Shown here: positions 20,415 through 29,651 of the stretch, in pieces | Layout of the letters: each line of letters opens with the position of its first letter | How positions within the stretch are numbered: position 1 is the first letter of the stretch | Origin: DASXKD01 sp963734725 | GTDB taxonomy: Bacteria > Actinomycetota > Actinomycetes > Streptosporangiales > Streptosporangiaceae | Assembly: GCA_963734725.1 (NCBI GenBank) | Contig: CAVTIX010000014.1 | Location: 1 to 64,000 of the forward strand | DNA: 64,000 nucleotides | Direction of reading: 5' to 3' | Notes under the pieces: generated by a model | Database searches by the model: none | Seen by the model: only the letters and a program-made list of their open reading frames with translations | What the model was told of the DNA's origin: nothing | Made by a program: the position numbers and the translations under genes

Positions 20415-22486
20415 TTCCGGCGGCACGACGGCGCCTGGTCATCTTGTACGCCGTGGTGGCCGCGCTGCTGCTCGCGCTGGGCGGGCGGCTGTGGTACCTG
20501 CAGGTGATGACCGTCGGGAGCTACGCGAGCGCGGCCACCCAGGACCAGGTCAGGACCGTGATCGTGCCGCCGGTGCGGGGCCAGATCCTGGACGACGTCG
20601 GCCAGCCGGTGGTGAACAACCGGACCGCGCTAGTCGTCTCGGTGAACCGGGCGCTGGTGTCGCAGCAGCCAGACGGGGGCATCGGCGAACTGCACCGGGT
20701 GGCCAAGTTGCTGGGCATGAAGTACAGGCTGCTCCAGGAGAAGATCCGGCTCTGCACCGCCGGGGTGTCCCAGCCGTGCTGGCAGGGCTCCCCGTACCAG
20801 CCGATCCCGGTGTCCGAGCAGGTGCCCGCGGCGGTGGCGCTGCAGATCATGGAGAACCAGAGCGACTACCCCGGAGTTTCCGCGCAGCCGCAGCCGGTCA
20901 CCCACTACGCGCAGCCGTTCGCCACCCAAGCGGCGCAGATCCTGGGCTACCTGCAGCCGATCACGCCGCAAGAGGTGGCGCAGCGCCACCTTCCGGTGAC
21001 CGGCTTCTCCGGTGTGGACCTGGTCGGCCAGGCGGGCCTGGAGCAGCAGTACGACCGGCAGCTCCGCGGCACCCCGGGCACGCAGACGCTGACCGTCAAC
21101 GCAGCGGGCACGGTCACCGCGATCCGGCACCAGGCCAGCCCCAGGGCCGGCGACACCCTGGTGACCAGCCTCAGCTCCCAGCTCCAGGGAGACACCTACA
21201 CCGCGCTGGCTCAGGCCCTCAAGCGCGCGCAGGCCGAGGGCAACGCCGGCGCCACCAGCGGCGCGGCCGTGGTGATGACCACCACCGGCCGGATCCTCGC
21301 CATGGCGAGCTACCCGACCTACAACCCCAGCATCTGGAACGGCGGCATCTCCCACCAGGAGTTCAAGAACCTGTTCGGCGCCGCCCACGGCGAGCCGATA
21401 CTCAACCGGGCCACCCAGGGCGAGTACGGCCCCGGGTCCACCTGGAAGGTCACCTCCACGGCCGCCGCCCTCGCCCACGGATACTCCGCCGCGGGGCCCT
21501 ACAGCTGCCCGGGATCGGTCACGTTCGCCCAGCACACGTTCCACAACTGGACCACATCCAACCTCGGGCCGATGTCGCTGCACGAGGCGCTGGTCATGTC
21601 CTGCGACACGGTGTTCTACCAGATCGCCTACCAGATGTACCTGCACGACCGCTACAACGCGAACTTCGTCAAGAACCCCCATGCGCCGGTGCAGAAGATG
21701 CAGAAGATGGAGGTGGCCTGGGGGTTCGGCCGCAACCCCGGGATCGACCTGCCGGAGCAGTCACCCGGCACCGTCCCCACCCGGCAGTGGCTGTACAACT
21801 ACTGGAAGCAGTACAAGAACTACTGGTGCAAGCACGGCGACGCCAACGGCAGCTACGTCCAGCAGATCGCCTACGACGACTGCCGGACCGGGTACCAGTG
21901 GACGCCCGGCCAGGCCGCGATCGCCGCGATCGGCCAGGGCTACGTGACAGTCACCCCGCTCCAGCTGGCCCGGGCCTACGCGGCGCTGGCCAACGGCGGC
22001 ACCTTGTACCGCCCGCGGATCGGCGCGGCGCTGCTGTCTCCCACGGGCCAGGTCGTGCAGCGGATCAAGCCCTCGGTGGCCGGACACCTGCCGGTGCCCC
22101 GGTGGGCCCTGGACTACATCAAGAACGCGCTGATCGACGTGGTCACCCAGGGCACCGCGGCCGGGGCGTTCGCCGGCTTCCCGCTGAACAAGGTGCAGGT
22201 CGCGGCGAAGACGGGAACCGCGGAGATCTTCGGCGGCCAGGCCACTTCGGTGTTCGCGTCGTTCGCGCCCGCCAGCGACCCCAAGTACGTGGTCGTGGTC
22301 ATGGTGCCCAAGTCCGGTGAGGGCGCGGACGTCTCCGCGCCGTGCGCCAGGCAGATCTGGGACTCGATCTACGGGCTCGAAGGCCACCACGCCGCGTTCC
22401 CGGACGGCGTGGCCCCGGCCAAGCTGCCCGGGATCTCCGCCAGCGGCGCGATCACCGCTCCGCCGGGCTACGGGGGGACGCGGTAA
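20411..22486 (+). CDS. mrdA: Penicillin-binding protein 2 (class B transpeptidase)
   Basis: Peptidoglycan D,D-transpeptidase of the elongation complex and partner of RodA, about 691 residues. N-terminal helix (LVILYAVVAALLLALGGRL), dimerisation domain with RGQILDDVGQPVVNN, and transpeptidase domain with SxxK (GSTWK, around residue 342), the SCDTVFY motif (SxD/N position) and KTG (AAKTGTAE, about residue 600). Two ATG codons compete (20405 and 20411). I prefer 20411 because it overlaps the mreD stop (ATGA) and sits seven bases after AAGGGGG. It in turn overlaps rodA. Confidence 0.94.
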   Translation: MIPAARRRLVILYAVVAALLLALGGRLWYLQVMTVGSYASAATQDQVRTVIVPPVRGQILDDVGQPVVNNRTALVVSVNRALVSQQPDGGIGELHRVAKLLGMKYRLLQEKIRLCTAGVSQPCWQGSPYQPIPVSEQVPAAVALQIMENQSDYPGVSAQPQPVTHYAQPFATQAAQILGYLQPITPQEVAQRHLPVTGFSGVDLVGQAGLEQQYDRQLRGTPGTQTLTVNAAGTVTAIRHQASPRAGDTLVTSLSSQLQGDTYTALAQALKRAQAEGNAGATSGAAVVMTTTGRILAMASYPTYNPSIWNGGISHQEFKNLFGAAHGEPILNRATQGEYGPGSTWKVTSTAAALAHGYSAAGPYSCPGSVTFAQHTFHNWTTSNLGPMSLHEALVMSCDTVFYQIAYQMYLHDRYNANFVKNPHAPVQKMQKMEVAWGFGRNPGIDLPEQSPGTVPTRQWLYNYWKQYKNYWCKHGDANGSYVQQIAYDDCRTGYQWTPGQAAIAAIGQGYVTVTPLQLARAYAALANGGTLYRPRIGAALLSPTGQVVQRIKPSVAGHLPVPRWALDYIKNALIDVVTQGTAAGAFAGFPLNKVQVAAKTGTAEIFGGQATSVFASFAPASDPKYVVVVMVPKSGEGADVSAPCARQIWDSIYGLEGHHAAFPDGVAPAKLPGISASGAITAPPGYGGTR

Positions 22487-23742
22487 TGAGCGCTGGACGT
22501 GGCCGCGCCGCCGGCCTGCGGAGCCTGGATCCGGTCCGCCCAGGGCTCGGCTTCCGCGGCGGCAAGACCGCCGTGCCCGCACTGCGCTCGCCCAGCATGT
22601 GGCGCCGGGCGCTGGCCCGGGACTCGACGCTGCGGCACGTGGACTGGATCCTGGTCCTTGCCGTGCTCGCGCTCTCGCTCATCGGCACCCTGCTGATCTG
22701 GTCGGCGACCGCCCCGGGGCTGCGCCAGGCCGGCGCCGACCCGCGCGCCTACCTGGACAAGCAACTGCTGGTCGTGGCGATCGGCCTTGCCCTCATGGCC
22801 GGGGTGAGCCTGATCGACTACCAGGTCCTGCGTATGATCGCGCCGTTCGCCTACGCGGCGGGGTGCCTGAGCCTGCTGGTGGTGCTCAGCCCGGTGGGCG
22901 CCACGATCCTCGGCTCGCATTCCTGGATCCCGCTGCCCGGCGGGTTCCAGATCGAGCCCTCCGAGTATGCCAAGATCGGCCTGATCCTGATGATCGCGCT
23001 GATCTTCGGGTCGGCCGGGGAGCGCTCCTCGCGGCCGGACATGCGGTCGCTGGCCCTCGCGGTCGCCTGCAGCGTCCCGGTGATCGGCCTGGTCCTGGCG
23101 GAACCGGATCTCGGGGTCGTCGTGGTCCTGGTGGTCATCAGCGCCGGAATGATCGCCTTGTCCGGTGTCCGCCTGCGCTGGCTGGCGCTGCTCGGTGCGG
23201 CTGGGGCCCTTGCGCTGGTCGCGGTGCTGAAACTGCACCTGCTCAAGGCCTACCAAGCGGGGCGGCTGACCTCATTCCTGCACCCGTCCCCGAACGGGAC
23301 CGGGTATCAGGCTTTCCAGGCGAAGGTCGCGATCGGCTCCGGCGGCATGTTCGGCCAGGGGCTGTTCCACGGCCAGCTCACCGCCGGCAGCTTCTTCGGG
23401 TCCTACAGCTTCCAGGGGACCGACTTCATCTTCGCCGTGGCCGGCGAGGAGCTCGGCTTCGTCGGGTGCGCCACGATCGTCGTGCTGCTGGGCCTGGTGA
23501 TCTTCCGCGCGGTGCGGATCGCGGCCCGCGCCGACGACGCGTTCGGGCTGCTCGTCGCCGCGGGCGTGGCGATCTGGTTCGCGGTGCAGGCGTTCATCAA
23601 CATCGGCATGACGATCGGGATCGCCCCGGTCACCGGGCTGCCGCTGCCGTTCGTGTCCTACGGCGGGTCCGCCTTGTTCGCCGACATGATCGCTATCGGG
23701 CTGCTGCAGTCCATCCACCGCCGGCACCGGGTGTTCAGCTAG
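22486..23742 (+). CDS. rodA: Peptidoglycan glycosyltransferase RodA
   Basis: SEDS-family polymerase of the elongation machinery, 418 residues with about ten helices. Family motifs include GSHSWIPLPGGFQIEPSEYAK, a large extracellular loop (TGYQAFQAKVAIGSGGMFGQ) and the C-terminal LPFVSYGGSALFAD. A basic N-terminal tail of about 50 residues precedes the first helix. The ATG overlaps the mrdA stop (TAATG), so synthesis of the transpeptidase and glycosyltransferase is coupled. It ends the mre operon. Confidence 0.95.
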   Translation: MSAGRGRAAGLRSLDPVRPGLGFRGGKTAVPALRSPSMWRRALARDSTLRHVDWILVLAVLALSLIGTLLIWSATAPGLRQAGADPRAYLDKQLLVVAIGLALMAGVSLIDYQVLRMIAPFAYAAGCLSLLVVLSPVGATILGSHSWIPLPGGFQIEPSEYAKIGLILMIALIFGSAGERSSRPDMRSLALAVACSVPVIGLVLAEPDLGVVVVLVVISAGMIALSGVRLRWLALLGAAGALALVAVLKLHLLKAYQAGRLTSFLHPSPNGTGYQAFQAKVAIGSGGMFGQGLFHGQLTAGSFFGSYSFQGTDFIFAVAGEELGFVGCATIVVLLGLVIFRAVRIAARADDAFGLLVAAGVAIWFAVQAFINIGMTIGIAPVTGLPLPFVSYGGSALFADMIAIGLLQSIHRRHRVFS

Positions 23743-23879
23743 CCCAGGGGCGCGCCCGGCTGCGGGCCGCGCCGGCCTGGGCCGCGGCGCGGTTCACCGC
23801 CACGGGCCCCAGCCGCGCGTTCGCCACAGGCTGACCGCCGCAAGCCATACCGCAGCATGTCAGGGCGCATACTAAAAAC

Positions 23880-24320
23880 ATGAAGCCTTGGCGCAGGGCC
23901 GGCCGCCTGCTCGCCTCGTGCGTGGTGACGCTGTTCGTCCTCGCGCTGGCGCCGGTGGTGCTGCTGGCCGGCGAGCTGGTGAACCGGCACTACATCGGAC
24001 ATCTGCCGGGCGGGCGGGACCGGATCCCGGTGCGCCGGCGCGGGCACGTGGTGCTCCGGCGCCTCGGTCCGGCCGGGGCCGCCTTCCCGGTGGCCTTCAC
24101 CGGCCACCCGGTCGCCCGGCGGATCCTGGCCAACCCGCTGTGGATCGCGCTGACCGCGCCAGCCCGGTGGCTGCTCGACCGGATCAGGCCCCGCGCGGGC
24201 AGCCGCCGGGGCCGTGGCGGGAACGGGCCGCCCGGCGCCGGGGTGCGCGAGCCGCGCCGGCCGCTGCCCGACCTGCCCGCCGGGGCCATGGCGCTACCCG
24301 AGCCGGGGCCGTTCGACTGA
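23880..24320 (+). CDS. Hypothetical membrane-anchored protein
   Basis: 146 residues with one clear N-terminal helix (LASCVVTLFVLALAPVVLLA) and a basic, Pro-rich remainder. I do not recognise a family. Consistent G/C third positions support real coding, and the ATG follows an A-rich stretch rather than a clear ribosome-binding site. It abuts the convergent MFS gene, its stop codon ending one base before that gene's end. Confidence 0.6.
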   Translation: MKPWRRAGRLLASCVVTLFVLALAPVVLLAGELVNRHYIGHLPGGRDRIPVRRRGHVVLRRLGPAGAAFPVAFTGHPVARRILANPLWIALTAPARWLLDRIRPRAGSRRGRGGNGPPGAGVREPRRPLPDLPAGAMALPEPGPFD

Positions 24321-25788
24321 TCACGACCTGGCCCGGAGCACGGTGCGGGCCAGGGCCACGGCCGGCGCCAGCCCGGCCAGGGCCAGCAGCGCCAGCAGCG
24401 TCGCGGTGCCGGCCAGCGCGTTCCCAGAGGCCACCGCGTGCGCGCCTGCTCGCTGCGCCAGCGACAGGTACACGGCGCCGAAACCGGCGACCCCGATGAC
24501 CTGGCTGAGCTGCGCGGCCGTGGTGACCAGGCCGCTGGCGTCGGCGGCCTGGGACAGCGGCACCCCAACCAGCGACTGGGTGAGCAGCGGGGGAATCGCG
24601 AGGCCCAGGCCCGCCCCGGCCACGGCGAGCGCCAGCCACAGCAGCGGGCCGCCGGCCGAACCGCCGCGCACCGCCGCCGCGACCCCCAGGTAGGCGGCCG
24701 CGACCAGCACCAGCCCCGTGGGCGCCAACACCGGGTGCAGCCGAGCGGGCAGCCGCCGCCAGAAATAGCCGACCAGGCCAAACATGCCCGCCATGGGGAT
24801 GTAGGACAAGCCAGCCCGCAGCGCGCTTTGCCCCAGCCCCGCCTGCAGGTGCAGGGTGAACACGAACAGGAATCCGCCGTCAGCCGGCCATCACGGCCAA
24901 CAGCGTGCCGAGCCCGGCGGCCAGGCCGGGGGCGCGCAGCACGCCCAGGTTCAGCAGCGGGTCGCCGCCCCGGGCCGCGACCGCCCGCTCGAAGCGGGCG
25001 AAGGCCACGGCGAGCAGCAAGCCCGCCGCGAGACAACCCAGCGTCCAGGCCGGCCAGCCCAGGTCGCGGCCCAGCACCAGGGGCAGCACGATCAGGCACA
25101 CGGCCGGCACTGCGATCGCCAGGCCGCGCAGATCCAGGCGGCGCGAGCCGGGGCCGGTGTGCCGCGCCCGAGGCGGGTCGGCCGGCACCACCCTGGGCAC
25201 CAGCACCGCGAGCAGGACGCCGAGCGGAACGTTGACGAGGAAGACCGGCCGCCACGTGGCGCCGAGCAGGTCCGCGCTGACCAGGATGCCGCCGAGGATG
25301 ACACCGACGACCGCGCCGGTCGCCAGCACCACCCCCCACGCGGATAGCGCGGTGGCCCGTGCCGCGCCTTCGAACCGCATCTGGATGACGCTCATGATCT
25401 GCGGCACCATCACCGCTGCCGCCGCGCCCTGCGCGCACCTGGCGACGATCAGCGCCCCGCTGTCCGGGGCGAGGCCGCAGGCCAGCGACGCCACGGTGAA
25501 CATCACGACACCGAGCAGGTACATGCGGCGGCGGCCGTAAAGGTCGCCCAGCCGCGCCCCGGTGATCAGCAGCATCGCGTAGGCGGCGGCGTACCCGCCG
25601 ACCACCAGTTGCAGCGACGCGCCGGAGGCGTGCAAGCCGGCCCCGATCGACGGCAGCGCCACGTTGACGACGAAAGCGTCGAGCAGCGCCATGAACTGCC
25701 CGCCGAGCAGGACGGCCAGCATCATCCAGCGGTGGCCGGGCGGCGCTGCGGCTTGATCTGGCCGCCGGGCAAGGTCCAGCGTGGTCAT
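24321..25788 (-). CDS. MFS drug-export transporter, DHA2 type (frameshift near 24880)
   Basis: Proton-coupled exporter of the EmrB/QacA kind. The N-terminal helix carries FMALLDAFVVNVALPSIG. Motif A is LGDLYGRRRMYLLG and motif C is GVVLATGAVVGVILGG. The first frame stops after TLLAVMAG; dropping one base there gives ADGGFLFVFTLHLQAGLGQS, after which the second frame carries the remaining helices to the stop at 24321. Joined length is about 488 residues, which fits the family. The ATG at 25788 has GGAGAT upstream. The nearby sigma factor and methyltransferase may be functionally unrelated. Confidence 0.82.
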
Positions 25789-26038
25789 GCGATCTCCGTT
25801 TCCCCGGGCACGCGGGTCGTGCCGTCACCGGTACATACCTGGCCCGCGGCCCCGGTTCATCGCGCTGGCGCCAGAACCGATGAATTCGCCCCCCGCAGCA
25901 GGTAGGTATGGGCAAAGGCCGACGGCGCCGCCGCCCGGCCACGCCGACGCGGCTTCGCGGCGGCGGATGCCGGATCGTGCAATACGAACTGCCGGGCTGG
26001 ACAGTAGGGAGGCGCAGTGACAGATCGCGGTGCTGTCC

Positions 26039-26199
26039 CGCCGCAGCCGCCGGGCCGGACGCCGCATCGCTCCGCGCTGCGGCTCCCCCGCGGCGAGGAC
26101 CCGGCCTCCCACGCTGTCGATTGCGCGCCTCCGGCGCGACCATGCGAAGTGTTGACTTGCGCGCCTCCGGCACGACGTCCCGCGAGGCAGGCCATGAAA
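26039..26199 (+). repeat. Intergenic repeat family, copy B, upstream of the ECF sigma gene
   Basis: Contains the CGCCGCAGCCGCCGGGCC block, GCCGCATCGCTCCGCGC (shared with copy A), CGCGGCGAGGAC, two tandem TTGCGCGCCTCCGGCxCGAC modules, and the terminal GTCCCGCGAGGCAGGCCATGAAA. The ATG at its end opens a six-codon ORF (MKGEAQ) whose stop overlaps the sigma-factor GTG start (GTGA). The remaining 25789-26038 shows no gene and should hold the MFS promoter. Confidence 0.78.
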
Positions 26200-26210
26200 G
26201 GGGAGGCGCA

Positions 26211-27209
26211 GTGACGGTTACCATCGGCGAGGAATTCGCCCGGCAGGCCGATCCGTACCGGCGTGAGTTGCTGGCGCACTGCTACCGGATGCTGGGCTCG
26301 GTGCACGACGCCGAGGACTTGGTACAGGAAACCTTGCTCCGCGCCTGGCGCGCGTCCGGCCGGTTCGACAGCGGCCGTGCCTCGCTGCGCACCTGGCTGT
26401 ACCGGATCGCGACGAACGTGTGCCTCAGCGCGCTGGCGGGCCGCAGCCGCAGGCCGCTGCCGTCCGCGATTGCCGGGCCGAGTGAGGATATCGAGCAGCC
26501 GCTGGTCCGCACCGAGGCGCCGTGGCTCGAGCCGTTGCCCAACGCGATGGTGTGGGCCGAGCGGGCCGATCCCGCAGCGGTCGCGGTGTCCCGGTCCAGC
26601 CTGCGGCTGGCGTTCGTCGCGGCACTGCAGCTGCTGCCGCCGCGTCAGCGGGCGATCCTCATCCTGCGCGAGGTGCTGGAACTGCCAGCCTTGGAGGTGG
26701 CGGACATGCTGGGCACCACACAAGCGGCGGTGAACAGCGCCCTGCAGCGAGCCAGGGCCAGGCTCGCCGGGGTGGCCGAAGACCAGATCGATGAGCCCGC
26801 CGAGCCGGACCTGCGGGCTGCAGTGGACGCCTATGTCACGGCGTTCGAGAACGCCGACATCACCGCGCTGACCCGGCTGCTGACCAAGGACGCGGTCCTG
26901 GAGATGCCGCCGGTGGCCGCCTGGTACGCGGGCCGGGAGGACTACGGCCGGTTCATATCCCGGGTCTGGGCCCTGCGCGGCACGGACTGGCGCATGATGC
27001 GTGTTTCGGCGAATGGGCAGCCCGCGGTCGTCGCGTACGTGGGCGCGGGCTCGGGCGAATACCAGTTGCACTCGCTGCAGGTGCTCACGGTCACCCGCGC
27101 GGGCATCGCCCGCAACGTGGTGTGGGCCGAGCCTGGCGTGTTCGCTACGTTCGGCCTGGCGCCCCGGCTGGACGCTGCTGGTCCGGGCTGGGCGGCCGGT
27201 GCCCGGTGA
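26211..27209 (+). CDS. ECF RNA polymerase sigma factor with SnoaL-like C-terminal domain (SigG/SigX5 type)
   Basis: 332 residues. Sigma region 2 is at residues ~15-80 (HCYRMLGSVHDAEDLVQETL; GRASLRTWLYRIATNVCL) and region 4 at ~140-195 (LPPRQRAILILREVLELPA; AVNSALQRARARL). The rest (~200-332) is an NTF2/SnoaL-like fold (AYVTAFENADITALTRLL; WYAGREDYGRFI), as in TIGR02960-type sigma factors, where it acts in place of a separate anti-sigma. The GTG start at 26211 follows AGGGGAGG and overlaps the stop of a mini-ORF supplied by the repeat. The 3' end overlaps the convergent methyltransferase gene by 65 bases. Confidence 0.9.
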   Translation: MTVTIGEEFARQADPYRRELLAHCYRMLGSVHDAEDLVQETLLRAWRASGRFDSGRASLRTWLYRIATNVCLSALAGRSRRPLPSAIAGPSEDIEQPLVRTEAPWLEPLPNAMVWAERADPAAVAVSRSSLRLAFVAALQLLPPRQRAILILREVLELPALEVADMLGTTQAAVNSALQRARARLAGVAEDQIDEPAEPDLRAAVDAYVTAFENADITALTRLLTKDAVLEMPPVAAWYAGREDYGRFISRVWALRGTDWRMMRVSANGQPAVVAYVGAGSGEYQLHSLQVLTVTRAGIARNVVWAEPGVFATFGLAPRLDAAGPGWAAGAR

Positions 27210-27936
27210 AGAACTCGCGCGGGTGGCGGTCCTCCGTGGTCTCCTCGGTCACCGCCGCCGCCCGGAAACCAGCCTCGCGGAGCAGCCGGCGCCAGACGTC
27301 CCGGCCGAACAGGCCCAGCCGGTGGGTCTCGTGCACCACGCGGACCTCTCCGCCCGGCGCCCGGAGCAGGAACGCGTACTGGGTGAGGGTCCAGGTGTCG
27401 TCCGGGTCCGGGTCGTAGGACCAGTCGAGGTACCGCGCCGCCCGCCCGTCCGCGCCGTCGATGCCGCCGTAGCCCGTGCCGGGCTCGAAGTTCTCGGTGA
27501 TGTTGTCCGGCACGAACACCGCGACACCGCCGGGGCGGCAGTGCGTGAACGCGGTCTCGATGACCAGCCGCAGGTCGTCCTCGGTGGTCATGTAGTCCAC
27601 GGCATCGTGGACGAACACCGCGTCGAAGTTCCGGCCCAGGCGGACGGTGCGCATGTCGGCCTCGATGTGCTCGCAGTCCGGGTTGAGCCGCCGCGACACC
27701 GCCAGCATGCCGGGAGAGAGGTCCACCAGCGTCATGCTGAACCCCGCGGCGAGGTGGCTGGCGCAGTGGCCGCCGCCGCTGCCCAGTTCCAGCACCGCGC
27801 GCACCGGCAGGCCCGCCTCGCGGAGCAGCCGCCCCGCGAACGCGGCCTCCTCGGCGTACTCCTCCGGCGGCGAGATCAGCGGCCACCACGCCGCCAGGTC
27901 CTGGTAGAGCCGGTAACCGGCCTGATCCGAAGCCAT
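27145..27936 (-). CDS. Class I SAM-dependent methyltransferase
   Basis: 263 residues. SAM-binding motif I is VLELGSGGGHCASHLA (about residue 45), the acidic motif II is MTLVDLSPGM, and the later strand is FDAVFVHDAVDYM. The substrate is unknown; a C-terminal insertion with Trp/Tyr-rich stretches resembles methyltransferases annotated only by domain. The ATG at 27936 is preferred over an upstream in-phase start because GGAGG stands nine bases before it. The two 3' ends of this gene and the sigma factor overlap tail to tail. Confidence 0.82.
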   Translation of the reverse strand: MASDQAGYRLYQDLAAWWPLISPPEEYAEEAAFAGRLLREAGLPVRAVLELGSGGGHCASHLAAGFSMTLVDLSPGMLAVSRRLNPDCEHIEADMRTVRLGRNFDAVFVHDAVDYMTTEDDLRLVIETAFTHCRPGGVAVFVPDNITENFEPGTGYGGIDGADGRAARYLDWSYDPDPDDTWTLTQYAFLLRAPGGEVRVVHETHRLGLFGRDVWRRLLREAGFRAAAVTEETTEDRHPREFFTGHRPPSPDQQRPAGAPGRT

Positions 27937-28025
27937 GCCCCAATCCTCCACCCACGCGCCCGGCCGCTTCCGCGCCCAAACCAACCCGCGCCCCGCGCAA
28001 TCCCGCCCCTCAACCCCCCGCAGTC

Positions 28026-28081
28026 GTTCGTGATCATGACTTTGGTGGCGCCATCACGCCCCTGAACTCATGATCACGAAC
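28026..28081. terminator. Long inverted repeat between minus-strand genes
   Basis: GTTCGTGATCATGA (28026-28039) and TCATGATCACGAAC (28068-28081) are perfect 14-bp inverted arms around a 28-base spacer. The position is downstream of the lyase gene's stop (28132, minus strand) and upstream of the methyltransferase. It may be a terminator or a REP-like palindrome. Confidence 0.5.
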
Positions 28082-28131
28082 AGGGCTGAGGTTTCAGGCC
28101 GGCTCGCCCCACCGCAACGCCAACATGGGCG

Positions 28132-28884
28132 TCATGTCTCCGCGTGCAGGGCGCGGGCGGTGGCGGCGAGGTCCTCGGTGGCGCGCTGGTGCAGCGAGCT
28201 GCCGAAGGTGATCCGGGCTGCCCCGGCCGCCGCCAGCTCCGCGAGCGACGGCCCGCCGGGCCGGCACATGGCGTTGACCGGGCCCCCGATGTCGGCGACC
28301 AGCCCGGGCAGCACCGCGAGCGGGGCCAGGATCGGATAGCAGCAGTCGGCGCCGGCCTCCAGGTAGCGCCGGCCCCGCTCGACGGCATCCTCGACCGGGT
28401 CGCCCGCCCCGGCCGGCCGGGGGCGGACGAACACGTCCACCCGGGCGTTGATCACCAGCGCGTCCCCGGCCGCCGCGTGCACGGCCGCCAGGTAGTCGGC
28501 CTGGCGGCCGGGGTCGGCCAGTTCCAGGGTGACCGGGTCGGAGTCTTCCAGGTTGCAGCCGACCACCTCGGCGCCGGCCAGCCGCCCGGCCAGCTCGCCC
28601 GGGGCCAGCCCGTACCCGGCCTCGATGTCCGCGGTCACCGGGACGTTGACGCTCCGGGTGATCCGGGCGATCGCCGCGAACATCTCGGCCGGCGGAGTTC
28701 GCTGGCCATCGGCGTAGCCCAGGGCCTCGGCGACGGCGCCGCTGGAGGTGGCGAGGGCGCCGAACCCGGCATCGGCGAACACCCGTGCGCTCACGGCGTC
28801 CCAGACGTTCGGCAGCACCAGCGGCCGCGGGCCATGATGGGCCGCGCGGAAGCGCCGGGCCGCCGCGGTCAGCGGGCCACTCAT
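28132..28884 (-). CDS. Isocitrate lyase/PEP mutase superfamily protein
   Basis: 250 residues. Typical opening LVLPNVWDAVSARVFADAG, then substrate/metal motifs VPVTADIEAGYG and VVGCNLEDSD, and ALVINARVDVF. It resembles the 2-methylisocitrate lyase/oxaloacetate-decarboxylase-like branch rather than true isocitrate lyase (too short, no KKCGH loop). The exact reaction cannot be assigned. Start chosen at 28884 (ATG AGT GGC), directly after the repeat-encoded GAGGGAGGCC and overlapping the stop of a two-codon ORF ATG AAA TGA. Earlier in-phase codons are repeat sequence. Confidence 0.85.
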   Translation of the reverse strand: MSGPLTAAARRFRAAHHGPRPLVLPNVWDAVSARVFADAGFGALATSSGAVAEALGYADGQRTPPAEMFAAIARITRSVNVPVTADIEAGYGLAPGELAGRLAGAEVVGCNLEDSDPVTLELADPGRQADYLAAVHAAAGDALVINARVDVFVRPRPAGAGDPVEDAVERGRRYLEAGADCCYPILAPLAVLPGLVADIGGPVNAMCRPGGPSLAELAAAGAARITFGSSLHQRATEDLAATARALHAET

Positions 28885-29053
28885 TTCATGGCCTCCCTCG
28901 CGGGCGCTTCGCTTGGTCGTGCCGGAGGCACGCAAGTCGGCGGAGTGGGAGGCATGTCCTCGCCGCCGGGGCACCGCAACGGCGCCTGGGGCTGCGTCGT
29001 GCCGGAGGCGCGCCGGCTAGCACTATGCGGCGTTCGGCCCGGCGGCTGCGGCG
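28885..29053 (-). repeat. Intergenic repeat family, copy C, upstream of the PEP-mutase-like gene
   Basis: Read on the minus strand: CGCCGCAGCCGCCGGGCCG, AACGCCGCAT, then GGCGCGCCTCCGGCACGACG, CGGCGGCGAGGACATGCCTC, CTTGCGTGCCTCCGGCACGAC and the end CGCGAGGGAGGCCATGAAA. It stands head to tail with the start of the downstream gene exactly as copy B does for the sigma factor. Confidence 0.78.
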
Positions 29054-29083
29054 TGACGCTGCCTGTGGTCGACAGAGGACGTC

Positions 29084-29569
29084 TCACAGCTCGTACGTCC
29101 CGGGCACCCAGGTCCGGGTGCTGACCCCGACCGTGTTCCACGCGTTGATCGCCACCAGGAGGCTGACCAGCGCGGCGACCTCGTCCGGCTGGTACTGGGC
29201 GGCCACCTCGGCATACGCCTCGACCGGCACGTGGGTCTGGGCCACCAGCGTTACCGACTCGGTGAAGGCCAGCGCGGCGCGCTCCCGTGCGGTGAAGAAC
29301 GGCGTCTCGCGCCAGGCGGGCAGCGCATAGATCCGCTGTTCGGTCTCCCCGGCGGCGCGGGCGTCCTTGGTATGCATGTCGATGCAGTAGGCGCACCCGT
29401 TGAGCTGGGACGCCCGGACCCGGACCAGCTCGCGCAGCCGGTGGTCGAAGTTCACCTGGTCGAGCTGCTTGGTCGCGGCGTTGTCGAGGTGGGCCAGCGC
29501 CCTGGCGAACGCGGGGGCATGCGCGTCGAAGTCCAGCCGAACGGGGACCTGCTCGGCGGTGGCGGTCAT
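29084..29569 (-). CDS. AhpD-like carboxymuconolactone decarboxylase family protein
   Basis: 161 residues with the AhpD-type redox motif: QLNGCAYCIDMHTKDAR (CxxC and His). This family ranges from peroxidase-reducing adaptors to unknown oxidoreductases; the motif points to a thiol-based activity. The ATG at 29569 has AGGAGC at five bases. It is divergent from the MocR-type regulator next to it across 82 bases, so that regulator probably controls it. Confidence 0.87.
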   Translation of the reverse strand: MTATAEQVPVRLDFDAHAPAFARALAHLDNAATKQLDQVNFDHRLRELVRVRASQLNGCAYCIDMHTKDARAAGETEQRIYALPAWRETPFFTARERAALAFTESVTLVAQTHVPVEAYAEVAAQYQPDEVAALVSLLVAINAWNTVGVSTRTWVPGTYEL

Positions 29570-29651
29570 GGTGAGCTCCTTCGCTCTTGCTGTCTCGTGC
29601 TTCCGGAATCCACACTAGGGAAGAATCAGCCCAACAGTGAGGTCCACTTTC
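29570..29651. promoter_or_regulatory. Divergent promoter/operator region
   Basis: The 82 bases separate divergent ahpD-like and mocR-like genes and contain a TTCCGGAA palindrome (29601-29608). The arrangement of a MocR regulator divergent from its target is a common pattern; the operator itself is a guess. Confidence 0.35.

Noticed and set aside
25908..26210. N-terminal extension of the ECF sigma factor (in-phase codons back to 25908).
   Set aside because: The extension runs through repeat copy B and gives residues (LRASGTTSREAGHE) also encoded by the unrelated copies before folC and the PEP-mutase-like gene.
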